Part shown: positions 50,345 to 62,979 of the stretch, piece after piece
How the letters are laid out: each line of letters begins with the position of its first letter
How positions within the stretch are numbered: the stretch's first letter is position 1
NCBI GenBank assembly: GCA_963855995.1
Contig: OY979730.1
Coordinates: 8,471,300-8,535,299, forward strand
Origin: Muricea muricata
Taxonomy: Eukaryota; Cnidaria; Anthozoa; Malacalcyonacea; Plexauridae
Reading direction: 5' to 3'
DNA: 64,000 bases
Translations under genes and position numbers: made by a program
Notes under the pieces: generated by a model
The model's input: only the letters and a program-made list of their open reading frames with translations
Databases searched by the model: none
What the model was told of the DNA's origin: nothing

Positions 50345-51719
50345 TAATGTATAACCTCAATAATATTATTGGTTTCGGAATCTGTCTTAGATATCGTGGG
50401 TTCAACTCATTACTCCGCCTGCCGTAGGCGAGGCGGAGTTTTAAATTCGCCCCGTTTCTGTTTTTTTTTTTTTATTTTTTTTCGGTGTCAGAAGTCGGTG
50501 CAGCGCTCATGGGTGATACCGCTGGCACAAACCGCGTGAGCCGACCTAAACACGGCGTTTAAACTCAATTTCTAGCGAAATGTGTCAACAAAACACGCAT
50601 TTAAACGTGCATGCTAGAACATCTAAACCGCAAGAAGGTTTTACGTGCAAAGATTCTCATGCAAAATGCTTTAAAACGACAAATTCCAGCGATGTGTCGC
50701 GGTGAAGTTTTGAGAGCGTGTTTCCGTCATTTTCTGGTTTATTCCTACTTTTAAGGAAATTTAGAAATTTCTACACAAGAATCAAACGCAAATTCTACTG
50801 AAATATCTACATACATACAAAATGAAGATCGGTGAAGGAACTTCGCAAAAATATTCATTTTTGTACTTTCGAACGGCGTTTTTCCTATGCTTTTGACTGA
50901 AAACACGACGAACGACACTTGCCAGAGCAATTTGCGTGGCGCGTGGAATGACTTGAGCACGGGGACACAAAAATTGAGGTTATTGAGTGAGAGTTCCCTA
51001 TCTGTATATATCTGATCTGTGATACAGCTTCTTCTGAATCAGAAACAAGGAACTTGCTCGGAGCATGTCGACACAAAGTGGTAGTTTCGGCGTTCCTCGG
51101 AATTCGTCGGTTTCCGACGCTGCTCGAAGATTTTCCGAATACTATTTTTTCAAAATTTTTCTCTAGCTCGAAGATTTTGCTCCTTGAAAGTCCTCTAAAT
51201 TTTCATGCATCCTAACTTTGTTTTAAGGTAATATGCTTTATTTTCTATCATTATTTGTAGCAAAGTACTTAGATTGTGCATAGAGATCGATTTTTGAGAG
51301 ATCAGACTGGAAGTAAGTACAATTTTCGAGTATTGTAAGTTTGTGCTTTCCAAGCATGGCTATGGTCGCATGTAAGATTAAGGCTACCGTTTTCAGTTGA
51401 AGTTGGTTCGATAATAATACCATGAAATCCGCTATAGAAACTGAATGAGGTCTTGAATTGTTGAGATTGTCGAAGAAAGTATGCTGAGACAGTTCTATGT
51501 ATAGAGTTGGTTCTGGTTCAAATTTATTGAAAAAAGGCAATTTAATTTTAATTTTGTGAATTTCGATTACAAAACATGCCTTGGACTGTCGACCAATTGA
51601 TTTCGTCAGGCGATTACAGACTTGTGAGAGGAGGGGGGTAGCCTAATTACTAAAATGTAGTGAAAAAAGGACTTTCCATCTAATGGTGGGAGCAGGTTGG
51701 CGGGAACACTGGAGAATAA
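50345..51719. other. No gene recognised
   Basis: Mixed-composition DNA with a T-rich tract near 50460-50480 and a short hairpin at CCTGCCGTAGGCGAGG. Small open frames on the minus strand (50751-51076) show no motif that I recognise. Confidence 0.5.
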
Positions 51720-52115
51720 AGGTCCTGTCACAATGCAATTTTTCTTGCAACTTGAAATGCAATTCTACTATTGGGAGATGTAAAATTGGCAAATGCAAGT
51801 TTCCATCACAGTTTGCTGGGGTTTTTTAACGTATCAAACATTTGTCACAAATTTACTTAAGAGTAGATTTTCCCTGTAGCAAAAAAGATGGCAAATGTCG
51901 ATTTTACCAGAGTGCATGGCAGTCTGAAATTGTTTAAAAAGGCAAATTAACGTCTTTTGAAGAACAGACAGAAGACAATAGGTTATTTTCACACTTGTGT
52001 TAAAATTTCAATCCAGTAGCTTTGCTTCTTGTCATCTTTTCCCACGTATTCTTTCTTGATACCTGCAATGCATGCTACGGTGAATGCAAGGAAAAGTGCA
52101 CCGTGTGACAGGGCC
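51720..52115. mobile_element. TTAA-type MITE family F
   Basis: AGGTCCTGTCACA on the left and TGTGACAGGGCC on the right, with right flank TTAA (52116-52119) and left ATAA. Its inner block GTAGCAAAAAAGATGG then TTTTACCAGAGTGC recurs at 57616-57860. Confidence 0.7.
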
Positions 52116-52232
52116 TTAAGGGTAAGAGGTGGATAGAGAAGGAGACGGAGCAGTTACAAGTGCAAGAAAAATTGCACCGTGTGACAGGGCCTTGAGGGTG
52201 GGAGGTGGATAGGAGGAGACGGAGCAGGATGT
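52092..52232 (+). repeat. Local duplication of a MITE end
   Basis: AAGTGCACCGTGTGACAGGG with GGTGGATAG and GAGACGGAGCAG is followed about 72 bp later by a second copy (ATTGCACCGTGTGACAGGG). A tandem duplication spans the right terminus of family F. Confidence 0.8.
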
Positions 52233-54540
52233 GGGAGTCGTGCAAGGTCGGGAGGTTAAAAAAGAACAAGGAATGTTATGTTTTTAATGCCTTTTAGACT
52301 TTTCTTGAGGCAATTAAAATTCAAACTGTCAAATCCAAACACTGTACAGAATGGCCGACTTTACGTGGTCTTTAGTTTTTACACAACCACTTGCATTGTT
52401 ATCTTTTGCAGTTTGTTTACCATTTCAGTTATCTATCTTCAATAGAATTCTTTGAAATTTGTTTGTAGATCGACAAAATGCTTAACCTCCTCTCAACAAC
52501 TGGCAGATTATGAAAAATGAAATTGTTAAAGGTAAATATTGAATATGGGACAATTTGGGACAGTATAATTTTGGACATGACGGTTTCATTCTCACCTAAT
52601 TTGACGATTATTTTGTGGGTACACATACCGTGGAATCTCATGTGCTCCAGAAGCATTTTAATCTTAGAAAAAGTCAAATAATGATGAACTGTGTTTTAAA
52701 AGAAAGTTAAATACCCGTCCACTAGCTACCCATCACTGTGTAGCCATATTCTCATATTACGTCATTACAGCGATATCTCGTTCTTTAGAAAAAATGGACG
52801 GGTATTCTACAATCGCTCCCAATTGAATTATGGCCCAAGAGTTCATGAAAACACATACAAAAGGCTTTCTTAAAAAACTGAAATATCAAATCTAGCAATT
52901 TTATATGTTATGCCTCTAAACAACACAATTCTGTTTCTAAAAATTGGTACCCTACTAGACCTATATGCATGATTATACTAATTTGGACATATTTATTTTT
53001 ACCCATTAAAATATAAATTTGTGTTTAATCATTCGTGTTTGTCATTATTTGACTTTGTAATGTTGGTTAAACATAAGGAGATTGAGGTGACTTTGCCAGA
53101 AACAAAAACATCCATTATTATACTAAAATTTCAATATATATAGCAATTAAAACTAACCACAGGAAATATATTTCTACTTTTTAATTGAAATGTTTCTGTT
53201 ATATGCACTATATCATATTTTTGATAAAAAATTACAACACCTATGTTATTTCCTGGTTTACTATCTCAATCATCTTTTGTTTAAGCTGGCTTTGAGTGTT
53301 CATTTGAAAGTTTGGAAAGTTCATTTGAAAATCACAATAGTTCTCAATGTTATATTGGACCCTTTAAAGTTAAAAAAATACTTTGTAATATTTTATACTA
53401 CTGGTAATTTATCTTAGATACAGACTTTGTGATTTTGTACTAGAATGTTGACTTTCAAACTTTAAGATGAACTACTTATTAAGGACAAAATAAGCTAGCA
53501 TATTGTCTTTTGTTTACAAAGTGGAACTTGTTTGGAATTGAGATGAACTGATGCAGTTGTTCTTTAACTTTATCAATTAATTACATATCTTAAATGAAAA
53601 AGAAAACCACAACTTGCCAAATAAATTCTGTGGGCTCTTTTTATTAGCAAAGAAAAGATGTGGCGGATGTAAGAATTTAAGAGTAAAAAAGTTTCCTTGG
53701 ACTAAAAAAATTGACAGTATGCCAGATTTTCTAGATAAACAAGCAGTACAGATGTTGGCCAATAATAAGTATAAGTAACTACAATTTTTAATTTTAAAAG
53801 TTTTCTATTGATGCCTGGATACAGTAAATACTTTACCAGAGTTCTTCGTATTACATCGACTTGAAAAAGTTTTAAGTCACATGAAGCTTTTAGTTGATAC
53901 TATGCAATTTCAAATTTTACAGACTTCTTAATTAACATGCCAAATTTACCTTGTTGAACATAAGGTCTTTCCTGAGAAAAAGTAAAACTGTCTGGCATTA
54001 TATGGAGTAGAATAATTTAAATTAGTTTGAGACTTTGATTTGATAACAATTTTGATTTGTACTATTTACAATACAAGTGACCGGGTTGTATCGGATATAC
54101 AAACCCAAGCTGAAGGCGAGATATCTGACATACACAGATGCGAATGTTGTAAATGGCTTGTGAAACTCGTCAATTTTATACATCAGATCTATAGCAAAGT
54201 GATTTTGAAAATACCGATTCTGTAAGATGAGAAAATGATTTCTTTTGTGTTTCCTGTATGATTTATTACTTTATAAGTTTCTTAATTAAAATTACAACAT
54301 ATTGCCTACTGGAACTTTTTATATTGTTTGGTTGTGGTGAATTTGTATTTTGGCAATTGAAATATTTCTGAATTTGTATGTGCATTTCCTTTGCTTCAGT
54401 TCAAGTTTACATTTCAAATATTCCACTTTGTAATACTTGTGTGGTAATAATAATATAAGAAAACAGGTTTACATGGCTCTTGAATATAGTCTTTTCAACA
54501 AGTAAGTAAAGATGAATTTATACTTCAAAGAGATATGTTC
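52233..54540. other. No gene recognised
   Basis: Strongly AT-rich. It contains one relative of the GTATCGGATATACAAAC repeat near 54075-54215. Open frames are short and without motifs. Confidence 0.5.
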
Positions 54541-56850
54541 CTAACCTGACAATGGTACCTTCCAAAAAGACTAAATTTAAATTGATTCTTCGAATAAATT
54601 TTTTACTTTTCAATCCAAGATCAATCTAAGTTATGTATTTCTACTTTTATTTTGGTCTCTTTAACACTGAAACTATCAATTGTATATAAAGCAACTTCAC
54701 TATCGAGTGAGTTCATTAGTTGCTGGGCAAAGCCAAAGCATTGATTTTTCGGCTGTTTTCAATGAAAAATAGAATTTTGCCCAAAGTTATCTCAAATAAA
54801 TTATCACAATTTGAACAAAAAGCTTCTGTTCTTGTGCCCACCAGAAAAATGAGATGTCTGAGACTTTCTTTGTATTTTTTTGCGAAAAATAGATCGCATG
54901 CACTGTTATGCAAAGAAAAGTGTAAGAGATTGGTTTCTGAAAAATGTCGTGCTACACACAATATTCTAAAAATGCTTGGTTTTTATTCTATGTATTTTTG
55001 AATTTTTTGTTAAAAAAAATAAAGGTAGCAATGTTTAGTGCATTTCACATTGTCAGGTTAGAAACGCAATAAGAAAAATGTGGCTCCGAACATTACAGCT
55101 TGGTCAATTTGGAATTTATAAAAAAATCGTTTCTTCGTTGTTTTTCGACGTTTTGAAGGGTTGTTTCGAGTACAAAAAAGTATTTTTAGGAAGAATTATG
55201 TGCCCACGTTACATGTCTCAAAGCCATCAAAATTCGTTGGTAATTCGTGCATGTATTTTTTCTGACTTATAAAAGCACAATTGATTAAAAATGATATTTT
55301 TCTTTTGACAAAAATACCTTTCTTCTGTGAGGCTGGCTGTATTTGAAAAAGCGTTGGTCAACGCTCCGCCAAAACTCGTGGGTTTTCTCCGGGTACTCCG
55401 GTTCTTCCCACTGGGAGAGTTGACAGGGTAGTTACATATGGTTATAAAAATGTGACTAACTTTTGAAAACCTTTCTACTTAGACTTGTTAAGCCTTCTCG
55501 TCATCCCTATCAGTTGCATGTTTTGAGCCACATGTTTTTCTTTGTAATTGTGAAACAACTCGTTATATGCTGGGTAAACCTTTGCAAAACTCTCAAAATT
55601 TATCACTTCAAGTTGTTTCATTGTTATAATATATTTTGAAGTATAAACATTTACTTACGTTGAAAAGACCCAAGTTTTTTAGGACTTTGTTCATTCACTT
55701 GTGTTATTGTTCTCTCTGCCATGTTCTGTTTTCTTCTGTTGTTATTTTAATAAGTACAATGTGTGGTAGTTAATCTCTTTTTATTGTTATTCAAATTGTA
55801 TGTAATCTTTACAAATTTTTTCAATAAATTGTTTACAAAATTTACTTGTGACCCCTTTTTAATTAAAAATTCAATTCCCATGGGAATTGAGAAATTGAAT
55901 AAAAAAAATCCCCCTACCCCGGCCAGCTCCCCAAGTGCCACTTCCACCTAAGTAGAAGTACTTATACATGTAGTACAAGTACTTCTACTTATTCACGGTG
56001 GAAGTAGCACTCGGAGAACTGGCCGGGGTAGCCGGCAAAGAGAAGACCAACTTTGCAAGTGCTAATACAATTGCTAAGTTGATCTTCCCTAGAGAGCAGC
56101 CGCGCGTACCTAACAAATTAAAACAACAAACGTTAGTGACTTAAGTACTTAGCATGCAAATTTGATTCCCAAAGCCAAAATGTCAAGTGCCCCCCGCTGA
56201 TCCTACCAACTGCCTACCTGCCTCAGTTCTAAGCTGTCTTCCTCAGTTCTAAGCTCCTGCATTCCATTCGTTACCTTCACTTTCCTCACCATCGCACAGT
56301 CACTCACAGCTGATAAACCCGCATGCACCACCACCACCCCGACTGCCACCCAATTTCGAAAATTAAAAGAGTTAAAATTTCGGTAAAGTATGCATTTTAA
56401 ATGCAATTTATTTGGATATTTTAGATCAAACGTAAACAGAAAAAGCTCGTACATAAAAACAGGTGAGAATTCTATTTAAAATTTGCTTGCAAAATATAAA
56501 ACTTAATTCGCATTTTTCTTAGTTAATAGTATAGATCAATTTAGTTGATGTTGAAACCTACTCTTAACTGTTTTGTTAGAAGTGACGACAGATTTTGGTT
56601 TTTAAGCATACTTTCAAAAATTTTAATTCCTTTAATAAACCTAACTCCATGCAACTTACACACGGCGCACACCCTCGCAGTCCATACATTTAGCTAATAA
56701 ATTACGTTATAAACAAAAAAGCAAAATAAAAAGATAAATTACGTTATCTCTAGCTACTTAAACCCACTTAGACTGAGTTTTTGATTGAATTTTCAAACGT
56801 AAAACCTTAGCTGAATGGGCATGGGCTTTTCGTTGTGTTAACTGTTCCGG
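54541..56850 (+). repeat. Duplicated segment, copy B
   Basis: Collinear with 42870-45660 but shorter. It lacks the 44889 hairpin and the 42-bp duplication, and instead carries the palindrome at 55915-56030. Substitutions are spread throughout, so the duplication is not recent. Confidence 0.8.
55915..56030. repeat. 116-bp hairpin inserted in copy B
   Basis: TACCCCGGCCAG...GTGCCACTTCCACC and its inverted form ...GGTGGAAGTAGCAC...CTGGCCGGGGTA surround a TAGAAGTACTTATACATG centre. Absent at the matching point of copy A (near 44010), so it was inserted after the duplication or deleted from A. Confidence 0.88.
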
Positions 56851-56865
56851 AGTAAATATAAACCT

Positions 56866-57107
56866 GGGGCCGGTTGTATCAAAGGCGTTTAGCTTAAACG
56901 GTGGATAAGTGAAATTTAAAAATCAGTTTTACACCTAGTACGGAACCGAAATTATGAGTTGAAATAGAATAAATATTTAGTTTTATATATAATTGTTCGT
57001 CTCAGGTCAAATAACTTCAGCTGGTTTGTTTATACAACATGGAAACGTGTTTCATATTTTTGACTTATCCACCGTTTAAGCTAAACGCCTTTGATACAAC
57101 CGGCCCC
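56866..57107. mobile_element. GGGGCCGG foldback MITE, copy 2
   Basis: GGGGCCGGTTGTATCAAAGG on the left and CCTTTGATACAACCGGCCCC on the right are exact inverted termini. It lies right after duplicated segment B, while copy 1 is about 4.4 kb after segment A. Confidence 0.92.
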
Positions 57108-58780
57108 TGATACTTACCAAAGTCCAAGGCTGGGTCAAATAAGCATGAGAATTAGGCAAAAATAAAAATAAAAAGCAATTGAAACTCAACAGATTCACTA
57201 AAGTTGTTTTTTTTTTGGCAACTTATATCCTTAAGTGTAGATGACATGCAATTTTTAATGCCGTAATTCTCACACTTATTTAACCGAAACGCCTTCATTT
57301 GCATGGTACCTCGCAGCTGCTCTCAAACCACCTTCGTAATTTGCTTTAGTGTACACAAACAATGACTTCATTGTTCCTGCTTACCAAAACAAATCTGAAA
57401 GCACCAAGATACTTATCATATTAATAATCAAAGAGGATTCGCATTATGCAGTAATTACCATAAACAGACGCATCACCATTGAAACAAAGCATGCCGTATT
57501 CCCATGGGAATTTAAAATGCACAAAAAAATATAATGATCCTACTGATTTGCATGGATGTATGAACCAAATTAGCTAAGAAACAAAGAAATGATATATTCC
57601 CTTGGGAATTTAATGTAGCAAAAAGATGGCGGGTGTTGATTTTACCAGAATGCCTTGCGGTCTGAAATCGTTTAAAAACTTAAGGTAAATTAACCTCGTT
57701 TGAGGAACAGACAGATAGGTTATTTTGTCACTTGTGTTAAAATTCCGTCCATTAGCTTATCTTAAATATCATTTCACTGGTATTCTTGATTGATACCCGC
57801 ATTAAATTCTGGTAAAATCGACATGCCACCATCTGTTTTGCTACGGTGAATTGGAATACAAGTCACATTTTCTCGCTTTTTAACCAGAGAACACATTCTT
57901 TAAAGGTAGAACGACGGAATTGATCGTTTGCAATCGACGCCATCTTTGTTGACGTTTGAAACACATGGCAACCACAAAGTATCTATTCATTATATCTGAT
58001 CCTATCGAGCCATACATCTTTAAAGTATTGTTGAATCTATAAAGTCATCTATAAAGTAGTAAATTGACACAAGAACTTCGCTGTAAACAGCTGAAGTAAT
58101 CTGCAGAGTCAACCAAGATGGCGCCCAATCACACGAAATGACGTCATGTGCAAACCAAGAATAGTGACCAAATGCATCAACTATAATTTAGTGGCATTAT
58201 TACGAAACTTATTTTTGTAAAACGTTCAATCCTACATGTTATTTTGTTTTGTTTTTAGAAATATCCAAATCCAAATGTTAGAGACGAAATTTCCAGGCGT
58301 TAAGGTATTGTTTCTTTAAAAAATATTGTCGACATTTACCATATTTTTACCTGTTTTTTGACTCGAAAATTGACTGCCAAACTCCTAGATATTCTATTTA
58401 ATTATTTTGTTGAATGTATTTGATATCAATGTTATTTCAATCCAATTTTTTTCACTTAATTTGCTGTCTTTTCTTTTTCATTAACGAGAAATATCTATTA
58501 AATCCTCTTTGATCCCTCAATAATAAGTATCTTGTTTTCTACTAACTTGCACATTACCACTACTTTCTATTACAATGTCGTGTCTTCTTATTCTTGTGGA
58601 TTGTTGTTTTGTGGGTCTTGCCGTCCAGGATCGTTCATTCTTTTCTCTTCTTGTGCGTTTTTTCACATCCCATCACCCTTTGCAATAGTAGAAAGAATTA
58701 AGTCATGAGATGATAGTTACGAATAATTTATAAACTATAACATGATAAGTTTCTTGTACGTTTGCATGGTGAATACAATA
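57108..58780. other. No named gene; possible promoter-like patch
   Basis: Holds a relative (57616-57860) of the MITE F interior. A patch at 58115-58150 combines CCAAGATGGCGCC (YY1-like) with TGACGTCA (CRE). A possible 46-nt exon with good splice signals follows at 58259-58304, without a recognisable family. Confidence 0.4.
58115..58150 (+). promoter_or_regulatory. YY1-like plus CRE pair
   Basis: CCAAGATGGCGCC at about 58117 and ATGACGTCAT at about 58140 lie 15 bp apart. Such pairs are common in animal housekeeping promoters, but similar motifs also occur inside MITEs in this window, so this is weak evidence of a start site. Confidence 0.3.
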
Positions 58781-58866
58781 TACTTATTAAGCTTTGTGGA
58801 AACACCACGTAAATTTATTATTGCAATAATAAATTTACGTGGTGTTTCCACAAAGCTTAATAAGTA
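58781..58866. repeat. Perfect 86-bp palindrome
   Basis: 43-bp arms with no mismatch and no spacer, centred between 58823 and 58824 (ATTATTGCAATAAT). The arm begins TACTTATTAAGCTTTGTGG and includes AACACCACGTAAATT. Confidence 0.97.
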
Positions 58867-58888
58867 AACTATAACATATTAAGCACTT

Positions 58889-59022
58889 ATTGGATGAGGT
58901 TTTTGTGATATGCGAAATGATCAATGTCGAGGTAAGAGTTATCAGCCGAGCCGAAGGCGAGTCAGATAACTCTTACCAAGACATTGATAATTTTGCATAT
59001 CACAAAAACCGAATCCGATAAT
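58889..59022. repeat. Hairpin with GCCGAGCCGAAGGCGAG centre
   Basis: ATTGGATGAGGTTTTTGTG and GTAAGAGTTATC arms are mirrored at GATAACTCTTAC and CACAAAAACCGAATCCGAT. The centre resembles that of the 44889-45040 hairpin. Confidence 0.88.
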
Positions 59023-59206
59023 TGCTTTATTATACATTTTAAGTCTTTTTCCTCGAGCAATTGACGCATTTCGCCCTCGGAAGAGCTTAAAAAGGAAGAT
59101 GCCATAACATGAAACAGAAAATATCGAAAAAATGTTGTTGCCATGCCAACCATTGATGCCAACGAATACCGCATACTGTAATAATCTGCACCGTAGGCTC
59201 AACATC

Positions 59207-59248
59207 CAGATAACTCAGTTATCTGCTAGCAGATAACTGAGTTATCTG
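59207..59248. repeat. Perfect 42-bp palindrome
   Basis: CAGATAACTCAGTTATCTGC with centre GCTAGC. Each arm is itself a palindrome (CAGATAACT/AGTTATCTG), giving a nested self-complementary unit. Confidence 0.95.
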
Positions 59249-61075
59249 CAGATTGTGTGATAGTCGCATTTATCTGCATACAACTGATCAATCACAACGC
59301 ATAAAACAACTGCAATGTATAATAAAATAGTTTATTAATTAGGCCGGCCAAATTATTGTGTAAGCTGTTAATATGAAATTTTTTTATTAAAATCTCGAGA
59401 ATCATTAGTAAATCGTGAACAAAACACAAAAGAAAATCATAGCCGTGAAGGAGTCTTTATTTCTCACACGCACACAACTTGCAGCTACCCTAATTTATGA
59501 TTTTAAATCAAAATATCTCGAGAATTAAACAACACGTAAGGAATGTGTAAATTCTTAAAGCTCTTTCGAACAATAAAAATTAATATCTCGCACTAATCTC
59601 TCTCAAAAGCTCTCTCAAATTTACTACCAATATCTCTTCAACTATTACTTTGCAGGTGAAATGTAACTTCTATCAAAACTAGCTTACTTCAAGTTGTTTG
59701 GGAATTAAGATTTTACGTGTCAACGAGATCAAATATGAATCTAAGATGGCAGACAGCGCATTAAATTTCTATCTTTACGACCAACTCCCCAACGAAAGGC
59801 TTTAATTCGCTCGAAAGTCGAATTTTGTTTTTTTATTGTTTAATGTAGTGAAAGATCCTGTGTGCTTTTTACAGCACTGCCAACACTAGCAACGTTAGTG
59901 CGAGATGTTAATTTTTATTGAAACGAAAGCTGAACTGCTAAAGAAAATAGAAACGACAAGATAAAATCAAAAAACTTACTTTCACTCTATCTTTGGATCT
60001 TCTTGGCTTCGGTTGTTCTCGTTTCATCATGCTGTTTATGGTTTCATCTGGTTGGCGCACTCTCTTCACGGAACATCACGCCGGTCCAGTAGGTAACTAG
60101 CTCACTCGTGTCCAGTCAACCAACATAAAATAAGGAGAAAAGTAATGTTACAAAATATTTTAGAATATAGGACACTAAGCGTTAATTGAAATTGACTTTA
60201 ACAAACCGTACATTGTGATAGTATTTGCATCTTAACATCTGATGGAGACGGCTTGTGATTTACTTCTTATGTCGATATGAATTCTTTCCCATCTTGTTGC
60301 GTCATTAGTTGATGGTTGTTGTATTCACTTTTTACTTGGCATTCTTTGAAAAAAAAATTACGATGTTCAGAAAACTGTTTACAAGATAAGCAAAGAAAAC
60401 TACGTTCACAAGCATTAGAGAGGACTAAGTAATTATAATAGGCGTGACAGGTCACAGAGGTTAGTCGACGAAGAAACTCATGGACAAATTCCCGGCATGA
60501 TGATATTCCGATAGCAAGAAGTACAGCAAGTGTAGAACGTGTACGTGTAAGCTTAAACTGTATCTATGCAACTCCAAGAAAAGCGCAACACAAAATGGCG
60601 GAATTTAAAGACATTTCTGGTGTCATTTCCAGTTCCCTAACTTTCGCGGACAAATATATTTATATATTTTTCTCAAATTTTTTTGAAGTAAATCTAGATG
60701 GATTTTGTGAATAAACAAATTGAAAAAAGTATTGCCCACGTTAGGAAACTAGAACGGGCGCCCAAGAATGCCCACAATTTCTCCAATCTGGATTATATTT
60801 ATTGATTGCGCAAATGACTGATAAAAAATAAGAGAGTAATAAAATACCAAATGGTTTCCTCTTCAAGATAGTGTCATACATGCGCGCGGCATTTCGGGAT
60901 ATTTGGGAAAACTCATGTTGAAGTTGAACCTAAGGCAACATGCCAAGTACATGGATGACGCTATCCTGCTCAGGAAACTATTTAGTAATTGTCTTACAAA
61001 ATGATTACAGTGAAACACAAGTCAACGCCACGGCATTTAAATTTCTCGTGTAGGATTGTTTGATCCTGCACAGTA
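59249..61075. other. No gene recognised
   Basis: AT-rich. A block at about 60270-60460 resembles 48570-48740 (GATTTACTTCTTATGTCGAT, CAAGCATTAGAGAGG). Nothing else I can name. Confidence 0.5.
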
Positions 61076-61210
61076 ATAGCCAAGTGGCGCAATCGTCAGA
61101 GCAAACGCCTATCACATGTGAGGTCGTGGGTTCAATCCTTACTTCAGACTCGTGACACCCATGTGAGGAGTTAGTCAGTCGTAAGTTTATCCCGGGTACT
61201 CCGGTTTGCG
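61076..61210 (+). repeat. tRNA-derived SINE, family 3
   Basis: Box A (TGGCGCAATCGTCAGAGC) and box B (CGTGGGTTCAATCC) precede a GTGACACCCATGTGAGGAG body and an ATCCCGGGTACTCCGGTTTG tail. The tail is shared with fragments at 37785 and 55385. Confidence 0.75.
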
Positions 61211-62970
61211 AATGTTGACTGGATGGTTAAAATTGTAAAATATCAGTAATCACCGGAACACGGGTACTTAACTAAACTGCTGACGATGAGGCGGAACTCA
61301 TAATGAATTAATGAAAATGTGTTTCACTGTAGTTATCATATAATGTAATTGCCAAGCTGAATGAATAATTCTCCAGTAACTACGTCATATGAATAATTTA
61401 CAATTATGAGAGTAGTGGGGGGGGGGGGCAGCATAAAGATTGAAGTAGTGTCAAGGAAGGGGTACTACCCTGACGGGTACTAGGCGAAGAAGTAGAGTAA
61501 ACAGGAGGAAGAAAATTAAATTGGAGTAAATAAGGGGGATTGGGGTAAAGAAGGGGAGAAGCAGGATAAAGAAACCAGTGGAAGGGGGTGCTATCCTGGA
61601 AGGAGTACCCGGGAAAGAAGAGGGTGAACAGGAGGAAAAGTAGATTGGAGTACAGAAAGGGGAAATTAAACGGATCAGGAAATTCAGACTTGCAATTCAA
61701 ATGAAAGGCAGCTCATTGGTCATGTAAACACTCGTTAAATCATGGTTCTCGCTTGCCTTTAGCTTGGAATCATCTTTGAATTTGAACTGAAAGTCTGAAT
61801 TTGCATGTTTCTTGTATAGAGTGCAGTGTATCAGAACAGAAGAGGTTTTGAAGAAAAAGAAAGAAAGAATAAAAGTAAGTTAAAATTTGTAAAGAATAAT
61901 GAAGAAACTATTGGTACAGCACTTGATACATGATGATAATCATCATTATAAACTCTCTATTAATCCGGGGGAGGGGGTATAATAGAGAATTTGCAATGAT
62001 AGTAAGTATATTGTAATATTTGGGTTTTTACCACTAAATCCTCTTGAAAGTTCTTTTTGGCTGTGGCTTCTCTCATCACAGTTGTCTGTGCTTGTCTTGC
62101 AAAATCTCTGGAATATCTATAACGTGAAGGTCAATATTTAAGATTAGAAAAATAGAAACCGTAAAATAGAAAGAAATTTAAATCGTGGCGAATACTTTTT
62201 ACGGTCTTGCTGGCATGACAAAAATAGAGTATAGATTTATAAGAACATGTTGATTTATCCTTTATCTGAACTATATTTAACTTAGATTTTAAAATAGATT
62301 TCACCCTGGTAAGCAGACCGAATGGGTTTTCAAACAAGATGACATTTAATGACTAAAACGTGCACAGAATAGTTAGAGAATGCTTACATGTCGAATAAAA
62401 ATCCAATACTTTTAATGTCCAACTACACAATAGCGATTTTCGTTGCATTTCTAGACTGGAGAAGAAGACGACGCCATTTTGATTTTGATTTCTCCCGACA
62501 ACGGCAGATTTGTCTTCGCAATTTTTTTCCGTTTCTTCGTCGTTTCAGCTCCAATTTGCTCGTTGTGTTTCTTTCGTACCTTCCTCGCCATTTCCGTACA
62601 ACCAATGGACATTTATACTCAAGATTAAGACTGTATTGAGACTTTCAAAATGTTCGTCAGGAGACATAAAAATCGAAGCTTCTTCTTCGGGTTGCAGAAG
62701 CAAATGACGTCAGACGACCTTTGTCCGCCAGCAAATACCCGTATGTATAACATTCAATGATCTTTTTAGGAAGCTGAAAATCAGTTTTTATTGCGCGAAC
62801 GAAATGTTTTTGCCATTATTTCTTACTCAGGTCTTTGTTCTACTACTTTACTTCCAGTTTAGTTAGGTAACTTGCCAAAAGAAACGCCTGTAAGGGACAA
62901 TTTTGCATTTTTTTTTTTATTTCGATGCTGATGAAGAAGAGAAGACTCGTTAGAGCTTTCATTGGCAAAT
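61211..62970. other. No named gene
   Basis: Contains a G-run near 61418-61427, purine-rich tracts (61440-61670) and a possible small exon at 61820-61877 (acceptor TATAG, donor GTAAGT). No recognised family. Confidence 0.4.
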
Positions 62971-62979
62971 ATCTTTCCC

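Noticed and set aside
54720..55272. 93- and 64-codon plus-strand frames
   Set aside because: They lie in duplicated segment B, and the matching frame is broken in copy A, so no coding constraint is seen.
61079..61140. Functional tRNA gene
   Set aside because: Promoter boxes only. No cloverleaf pairing, and the SINE tail follows.
61404..61700. Minus-strand 98-codon frame rich in P, F and L
   Set aside because: Arises from a purine-rich plus-strand low-complexity tract next to a G-run.
62388..62707. Overlapping arginine- and serine-rich reading frames on both strands
   Set aside because: Short, no splice context or known motif. Composition explains the open frames.
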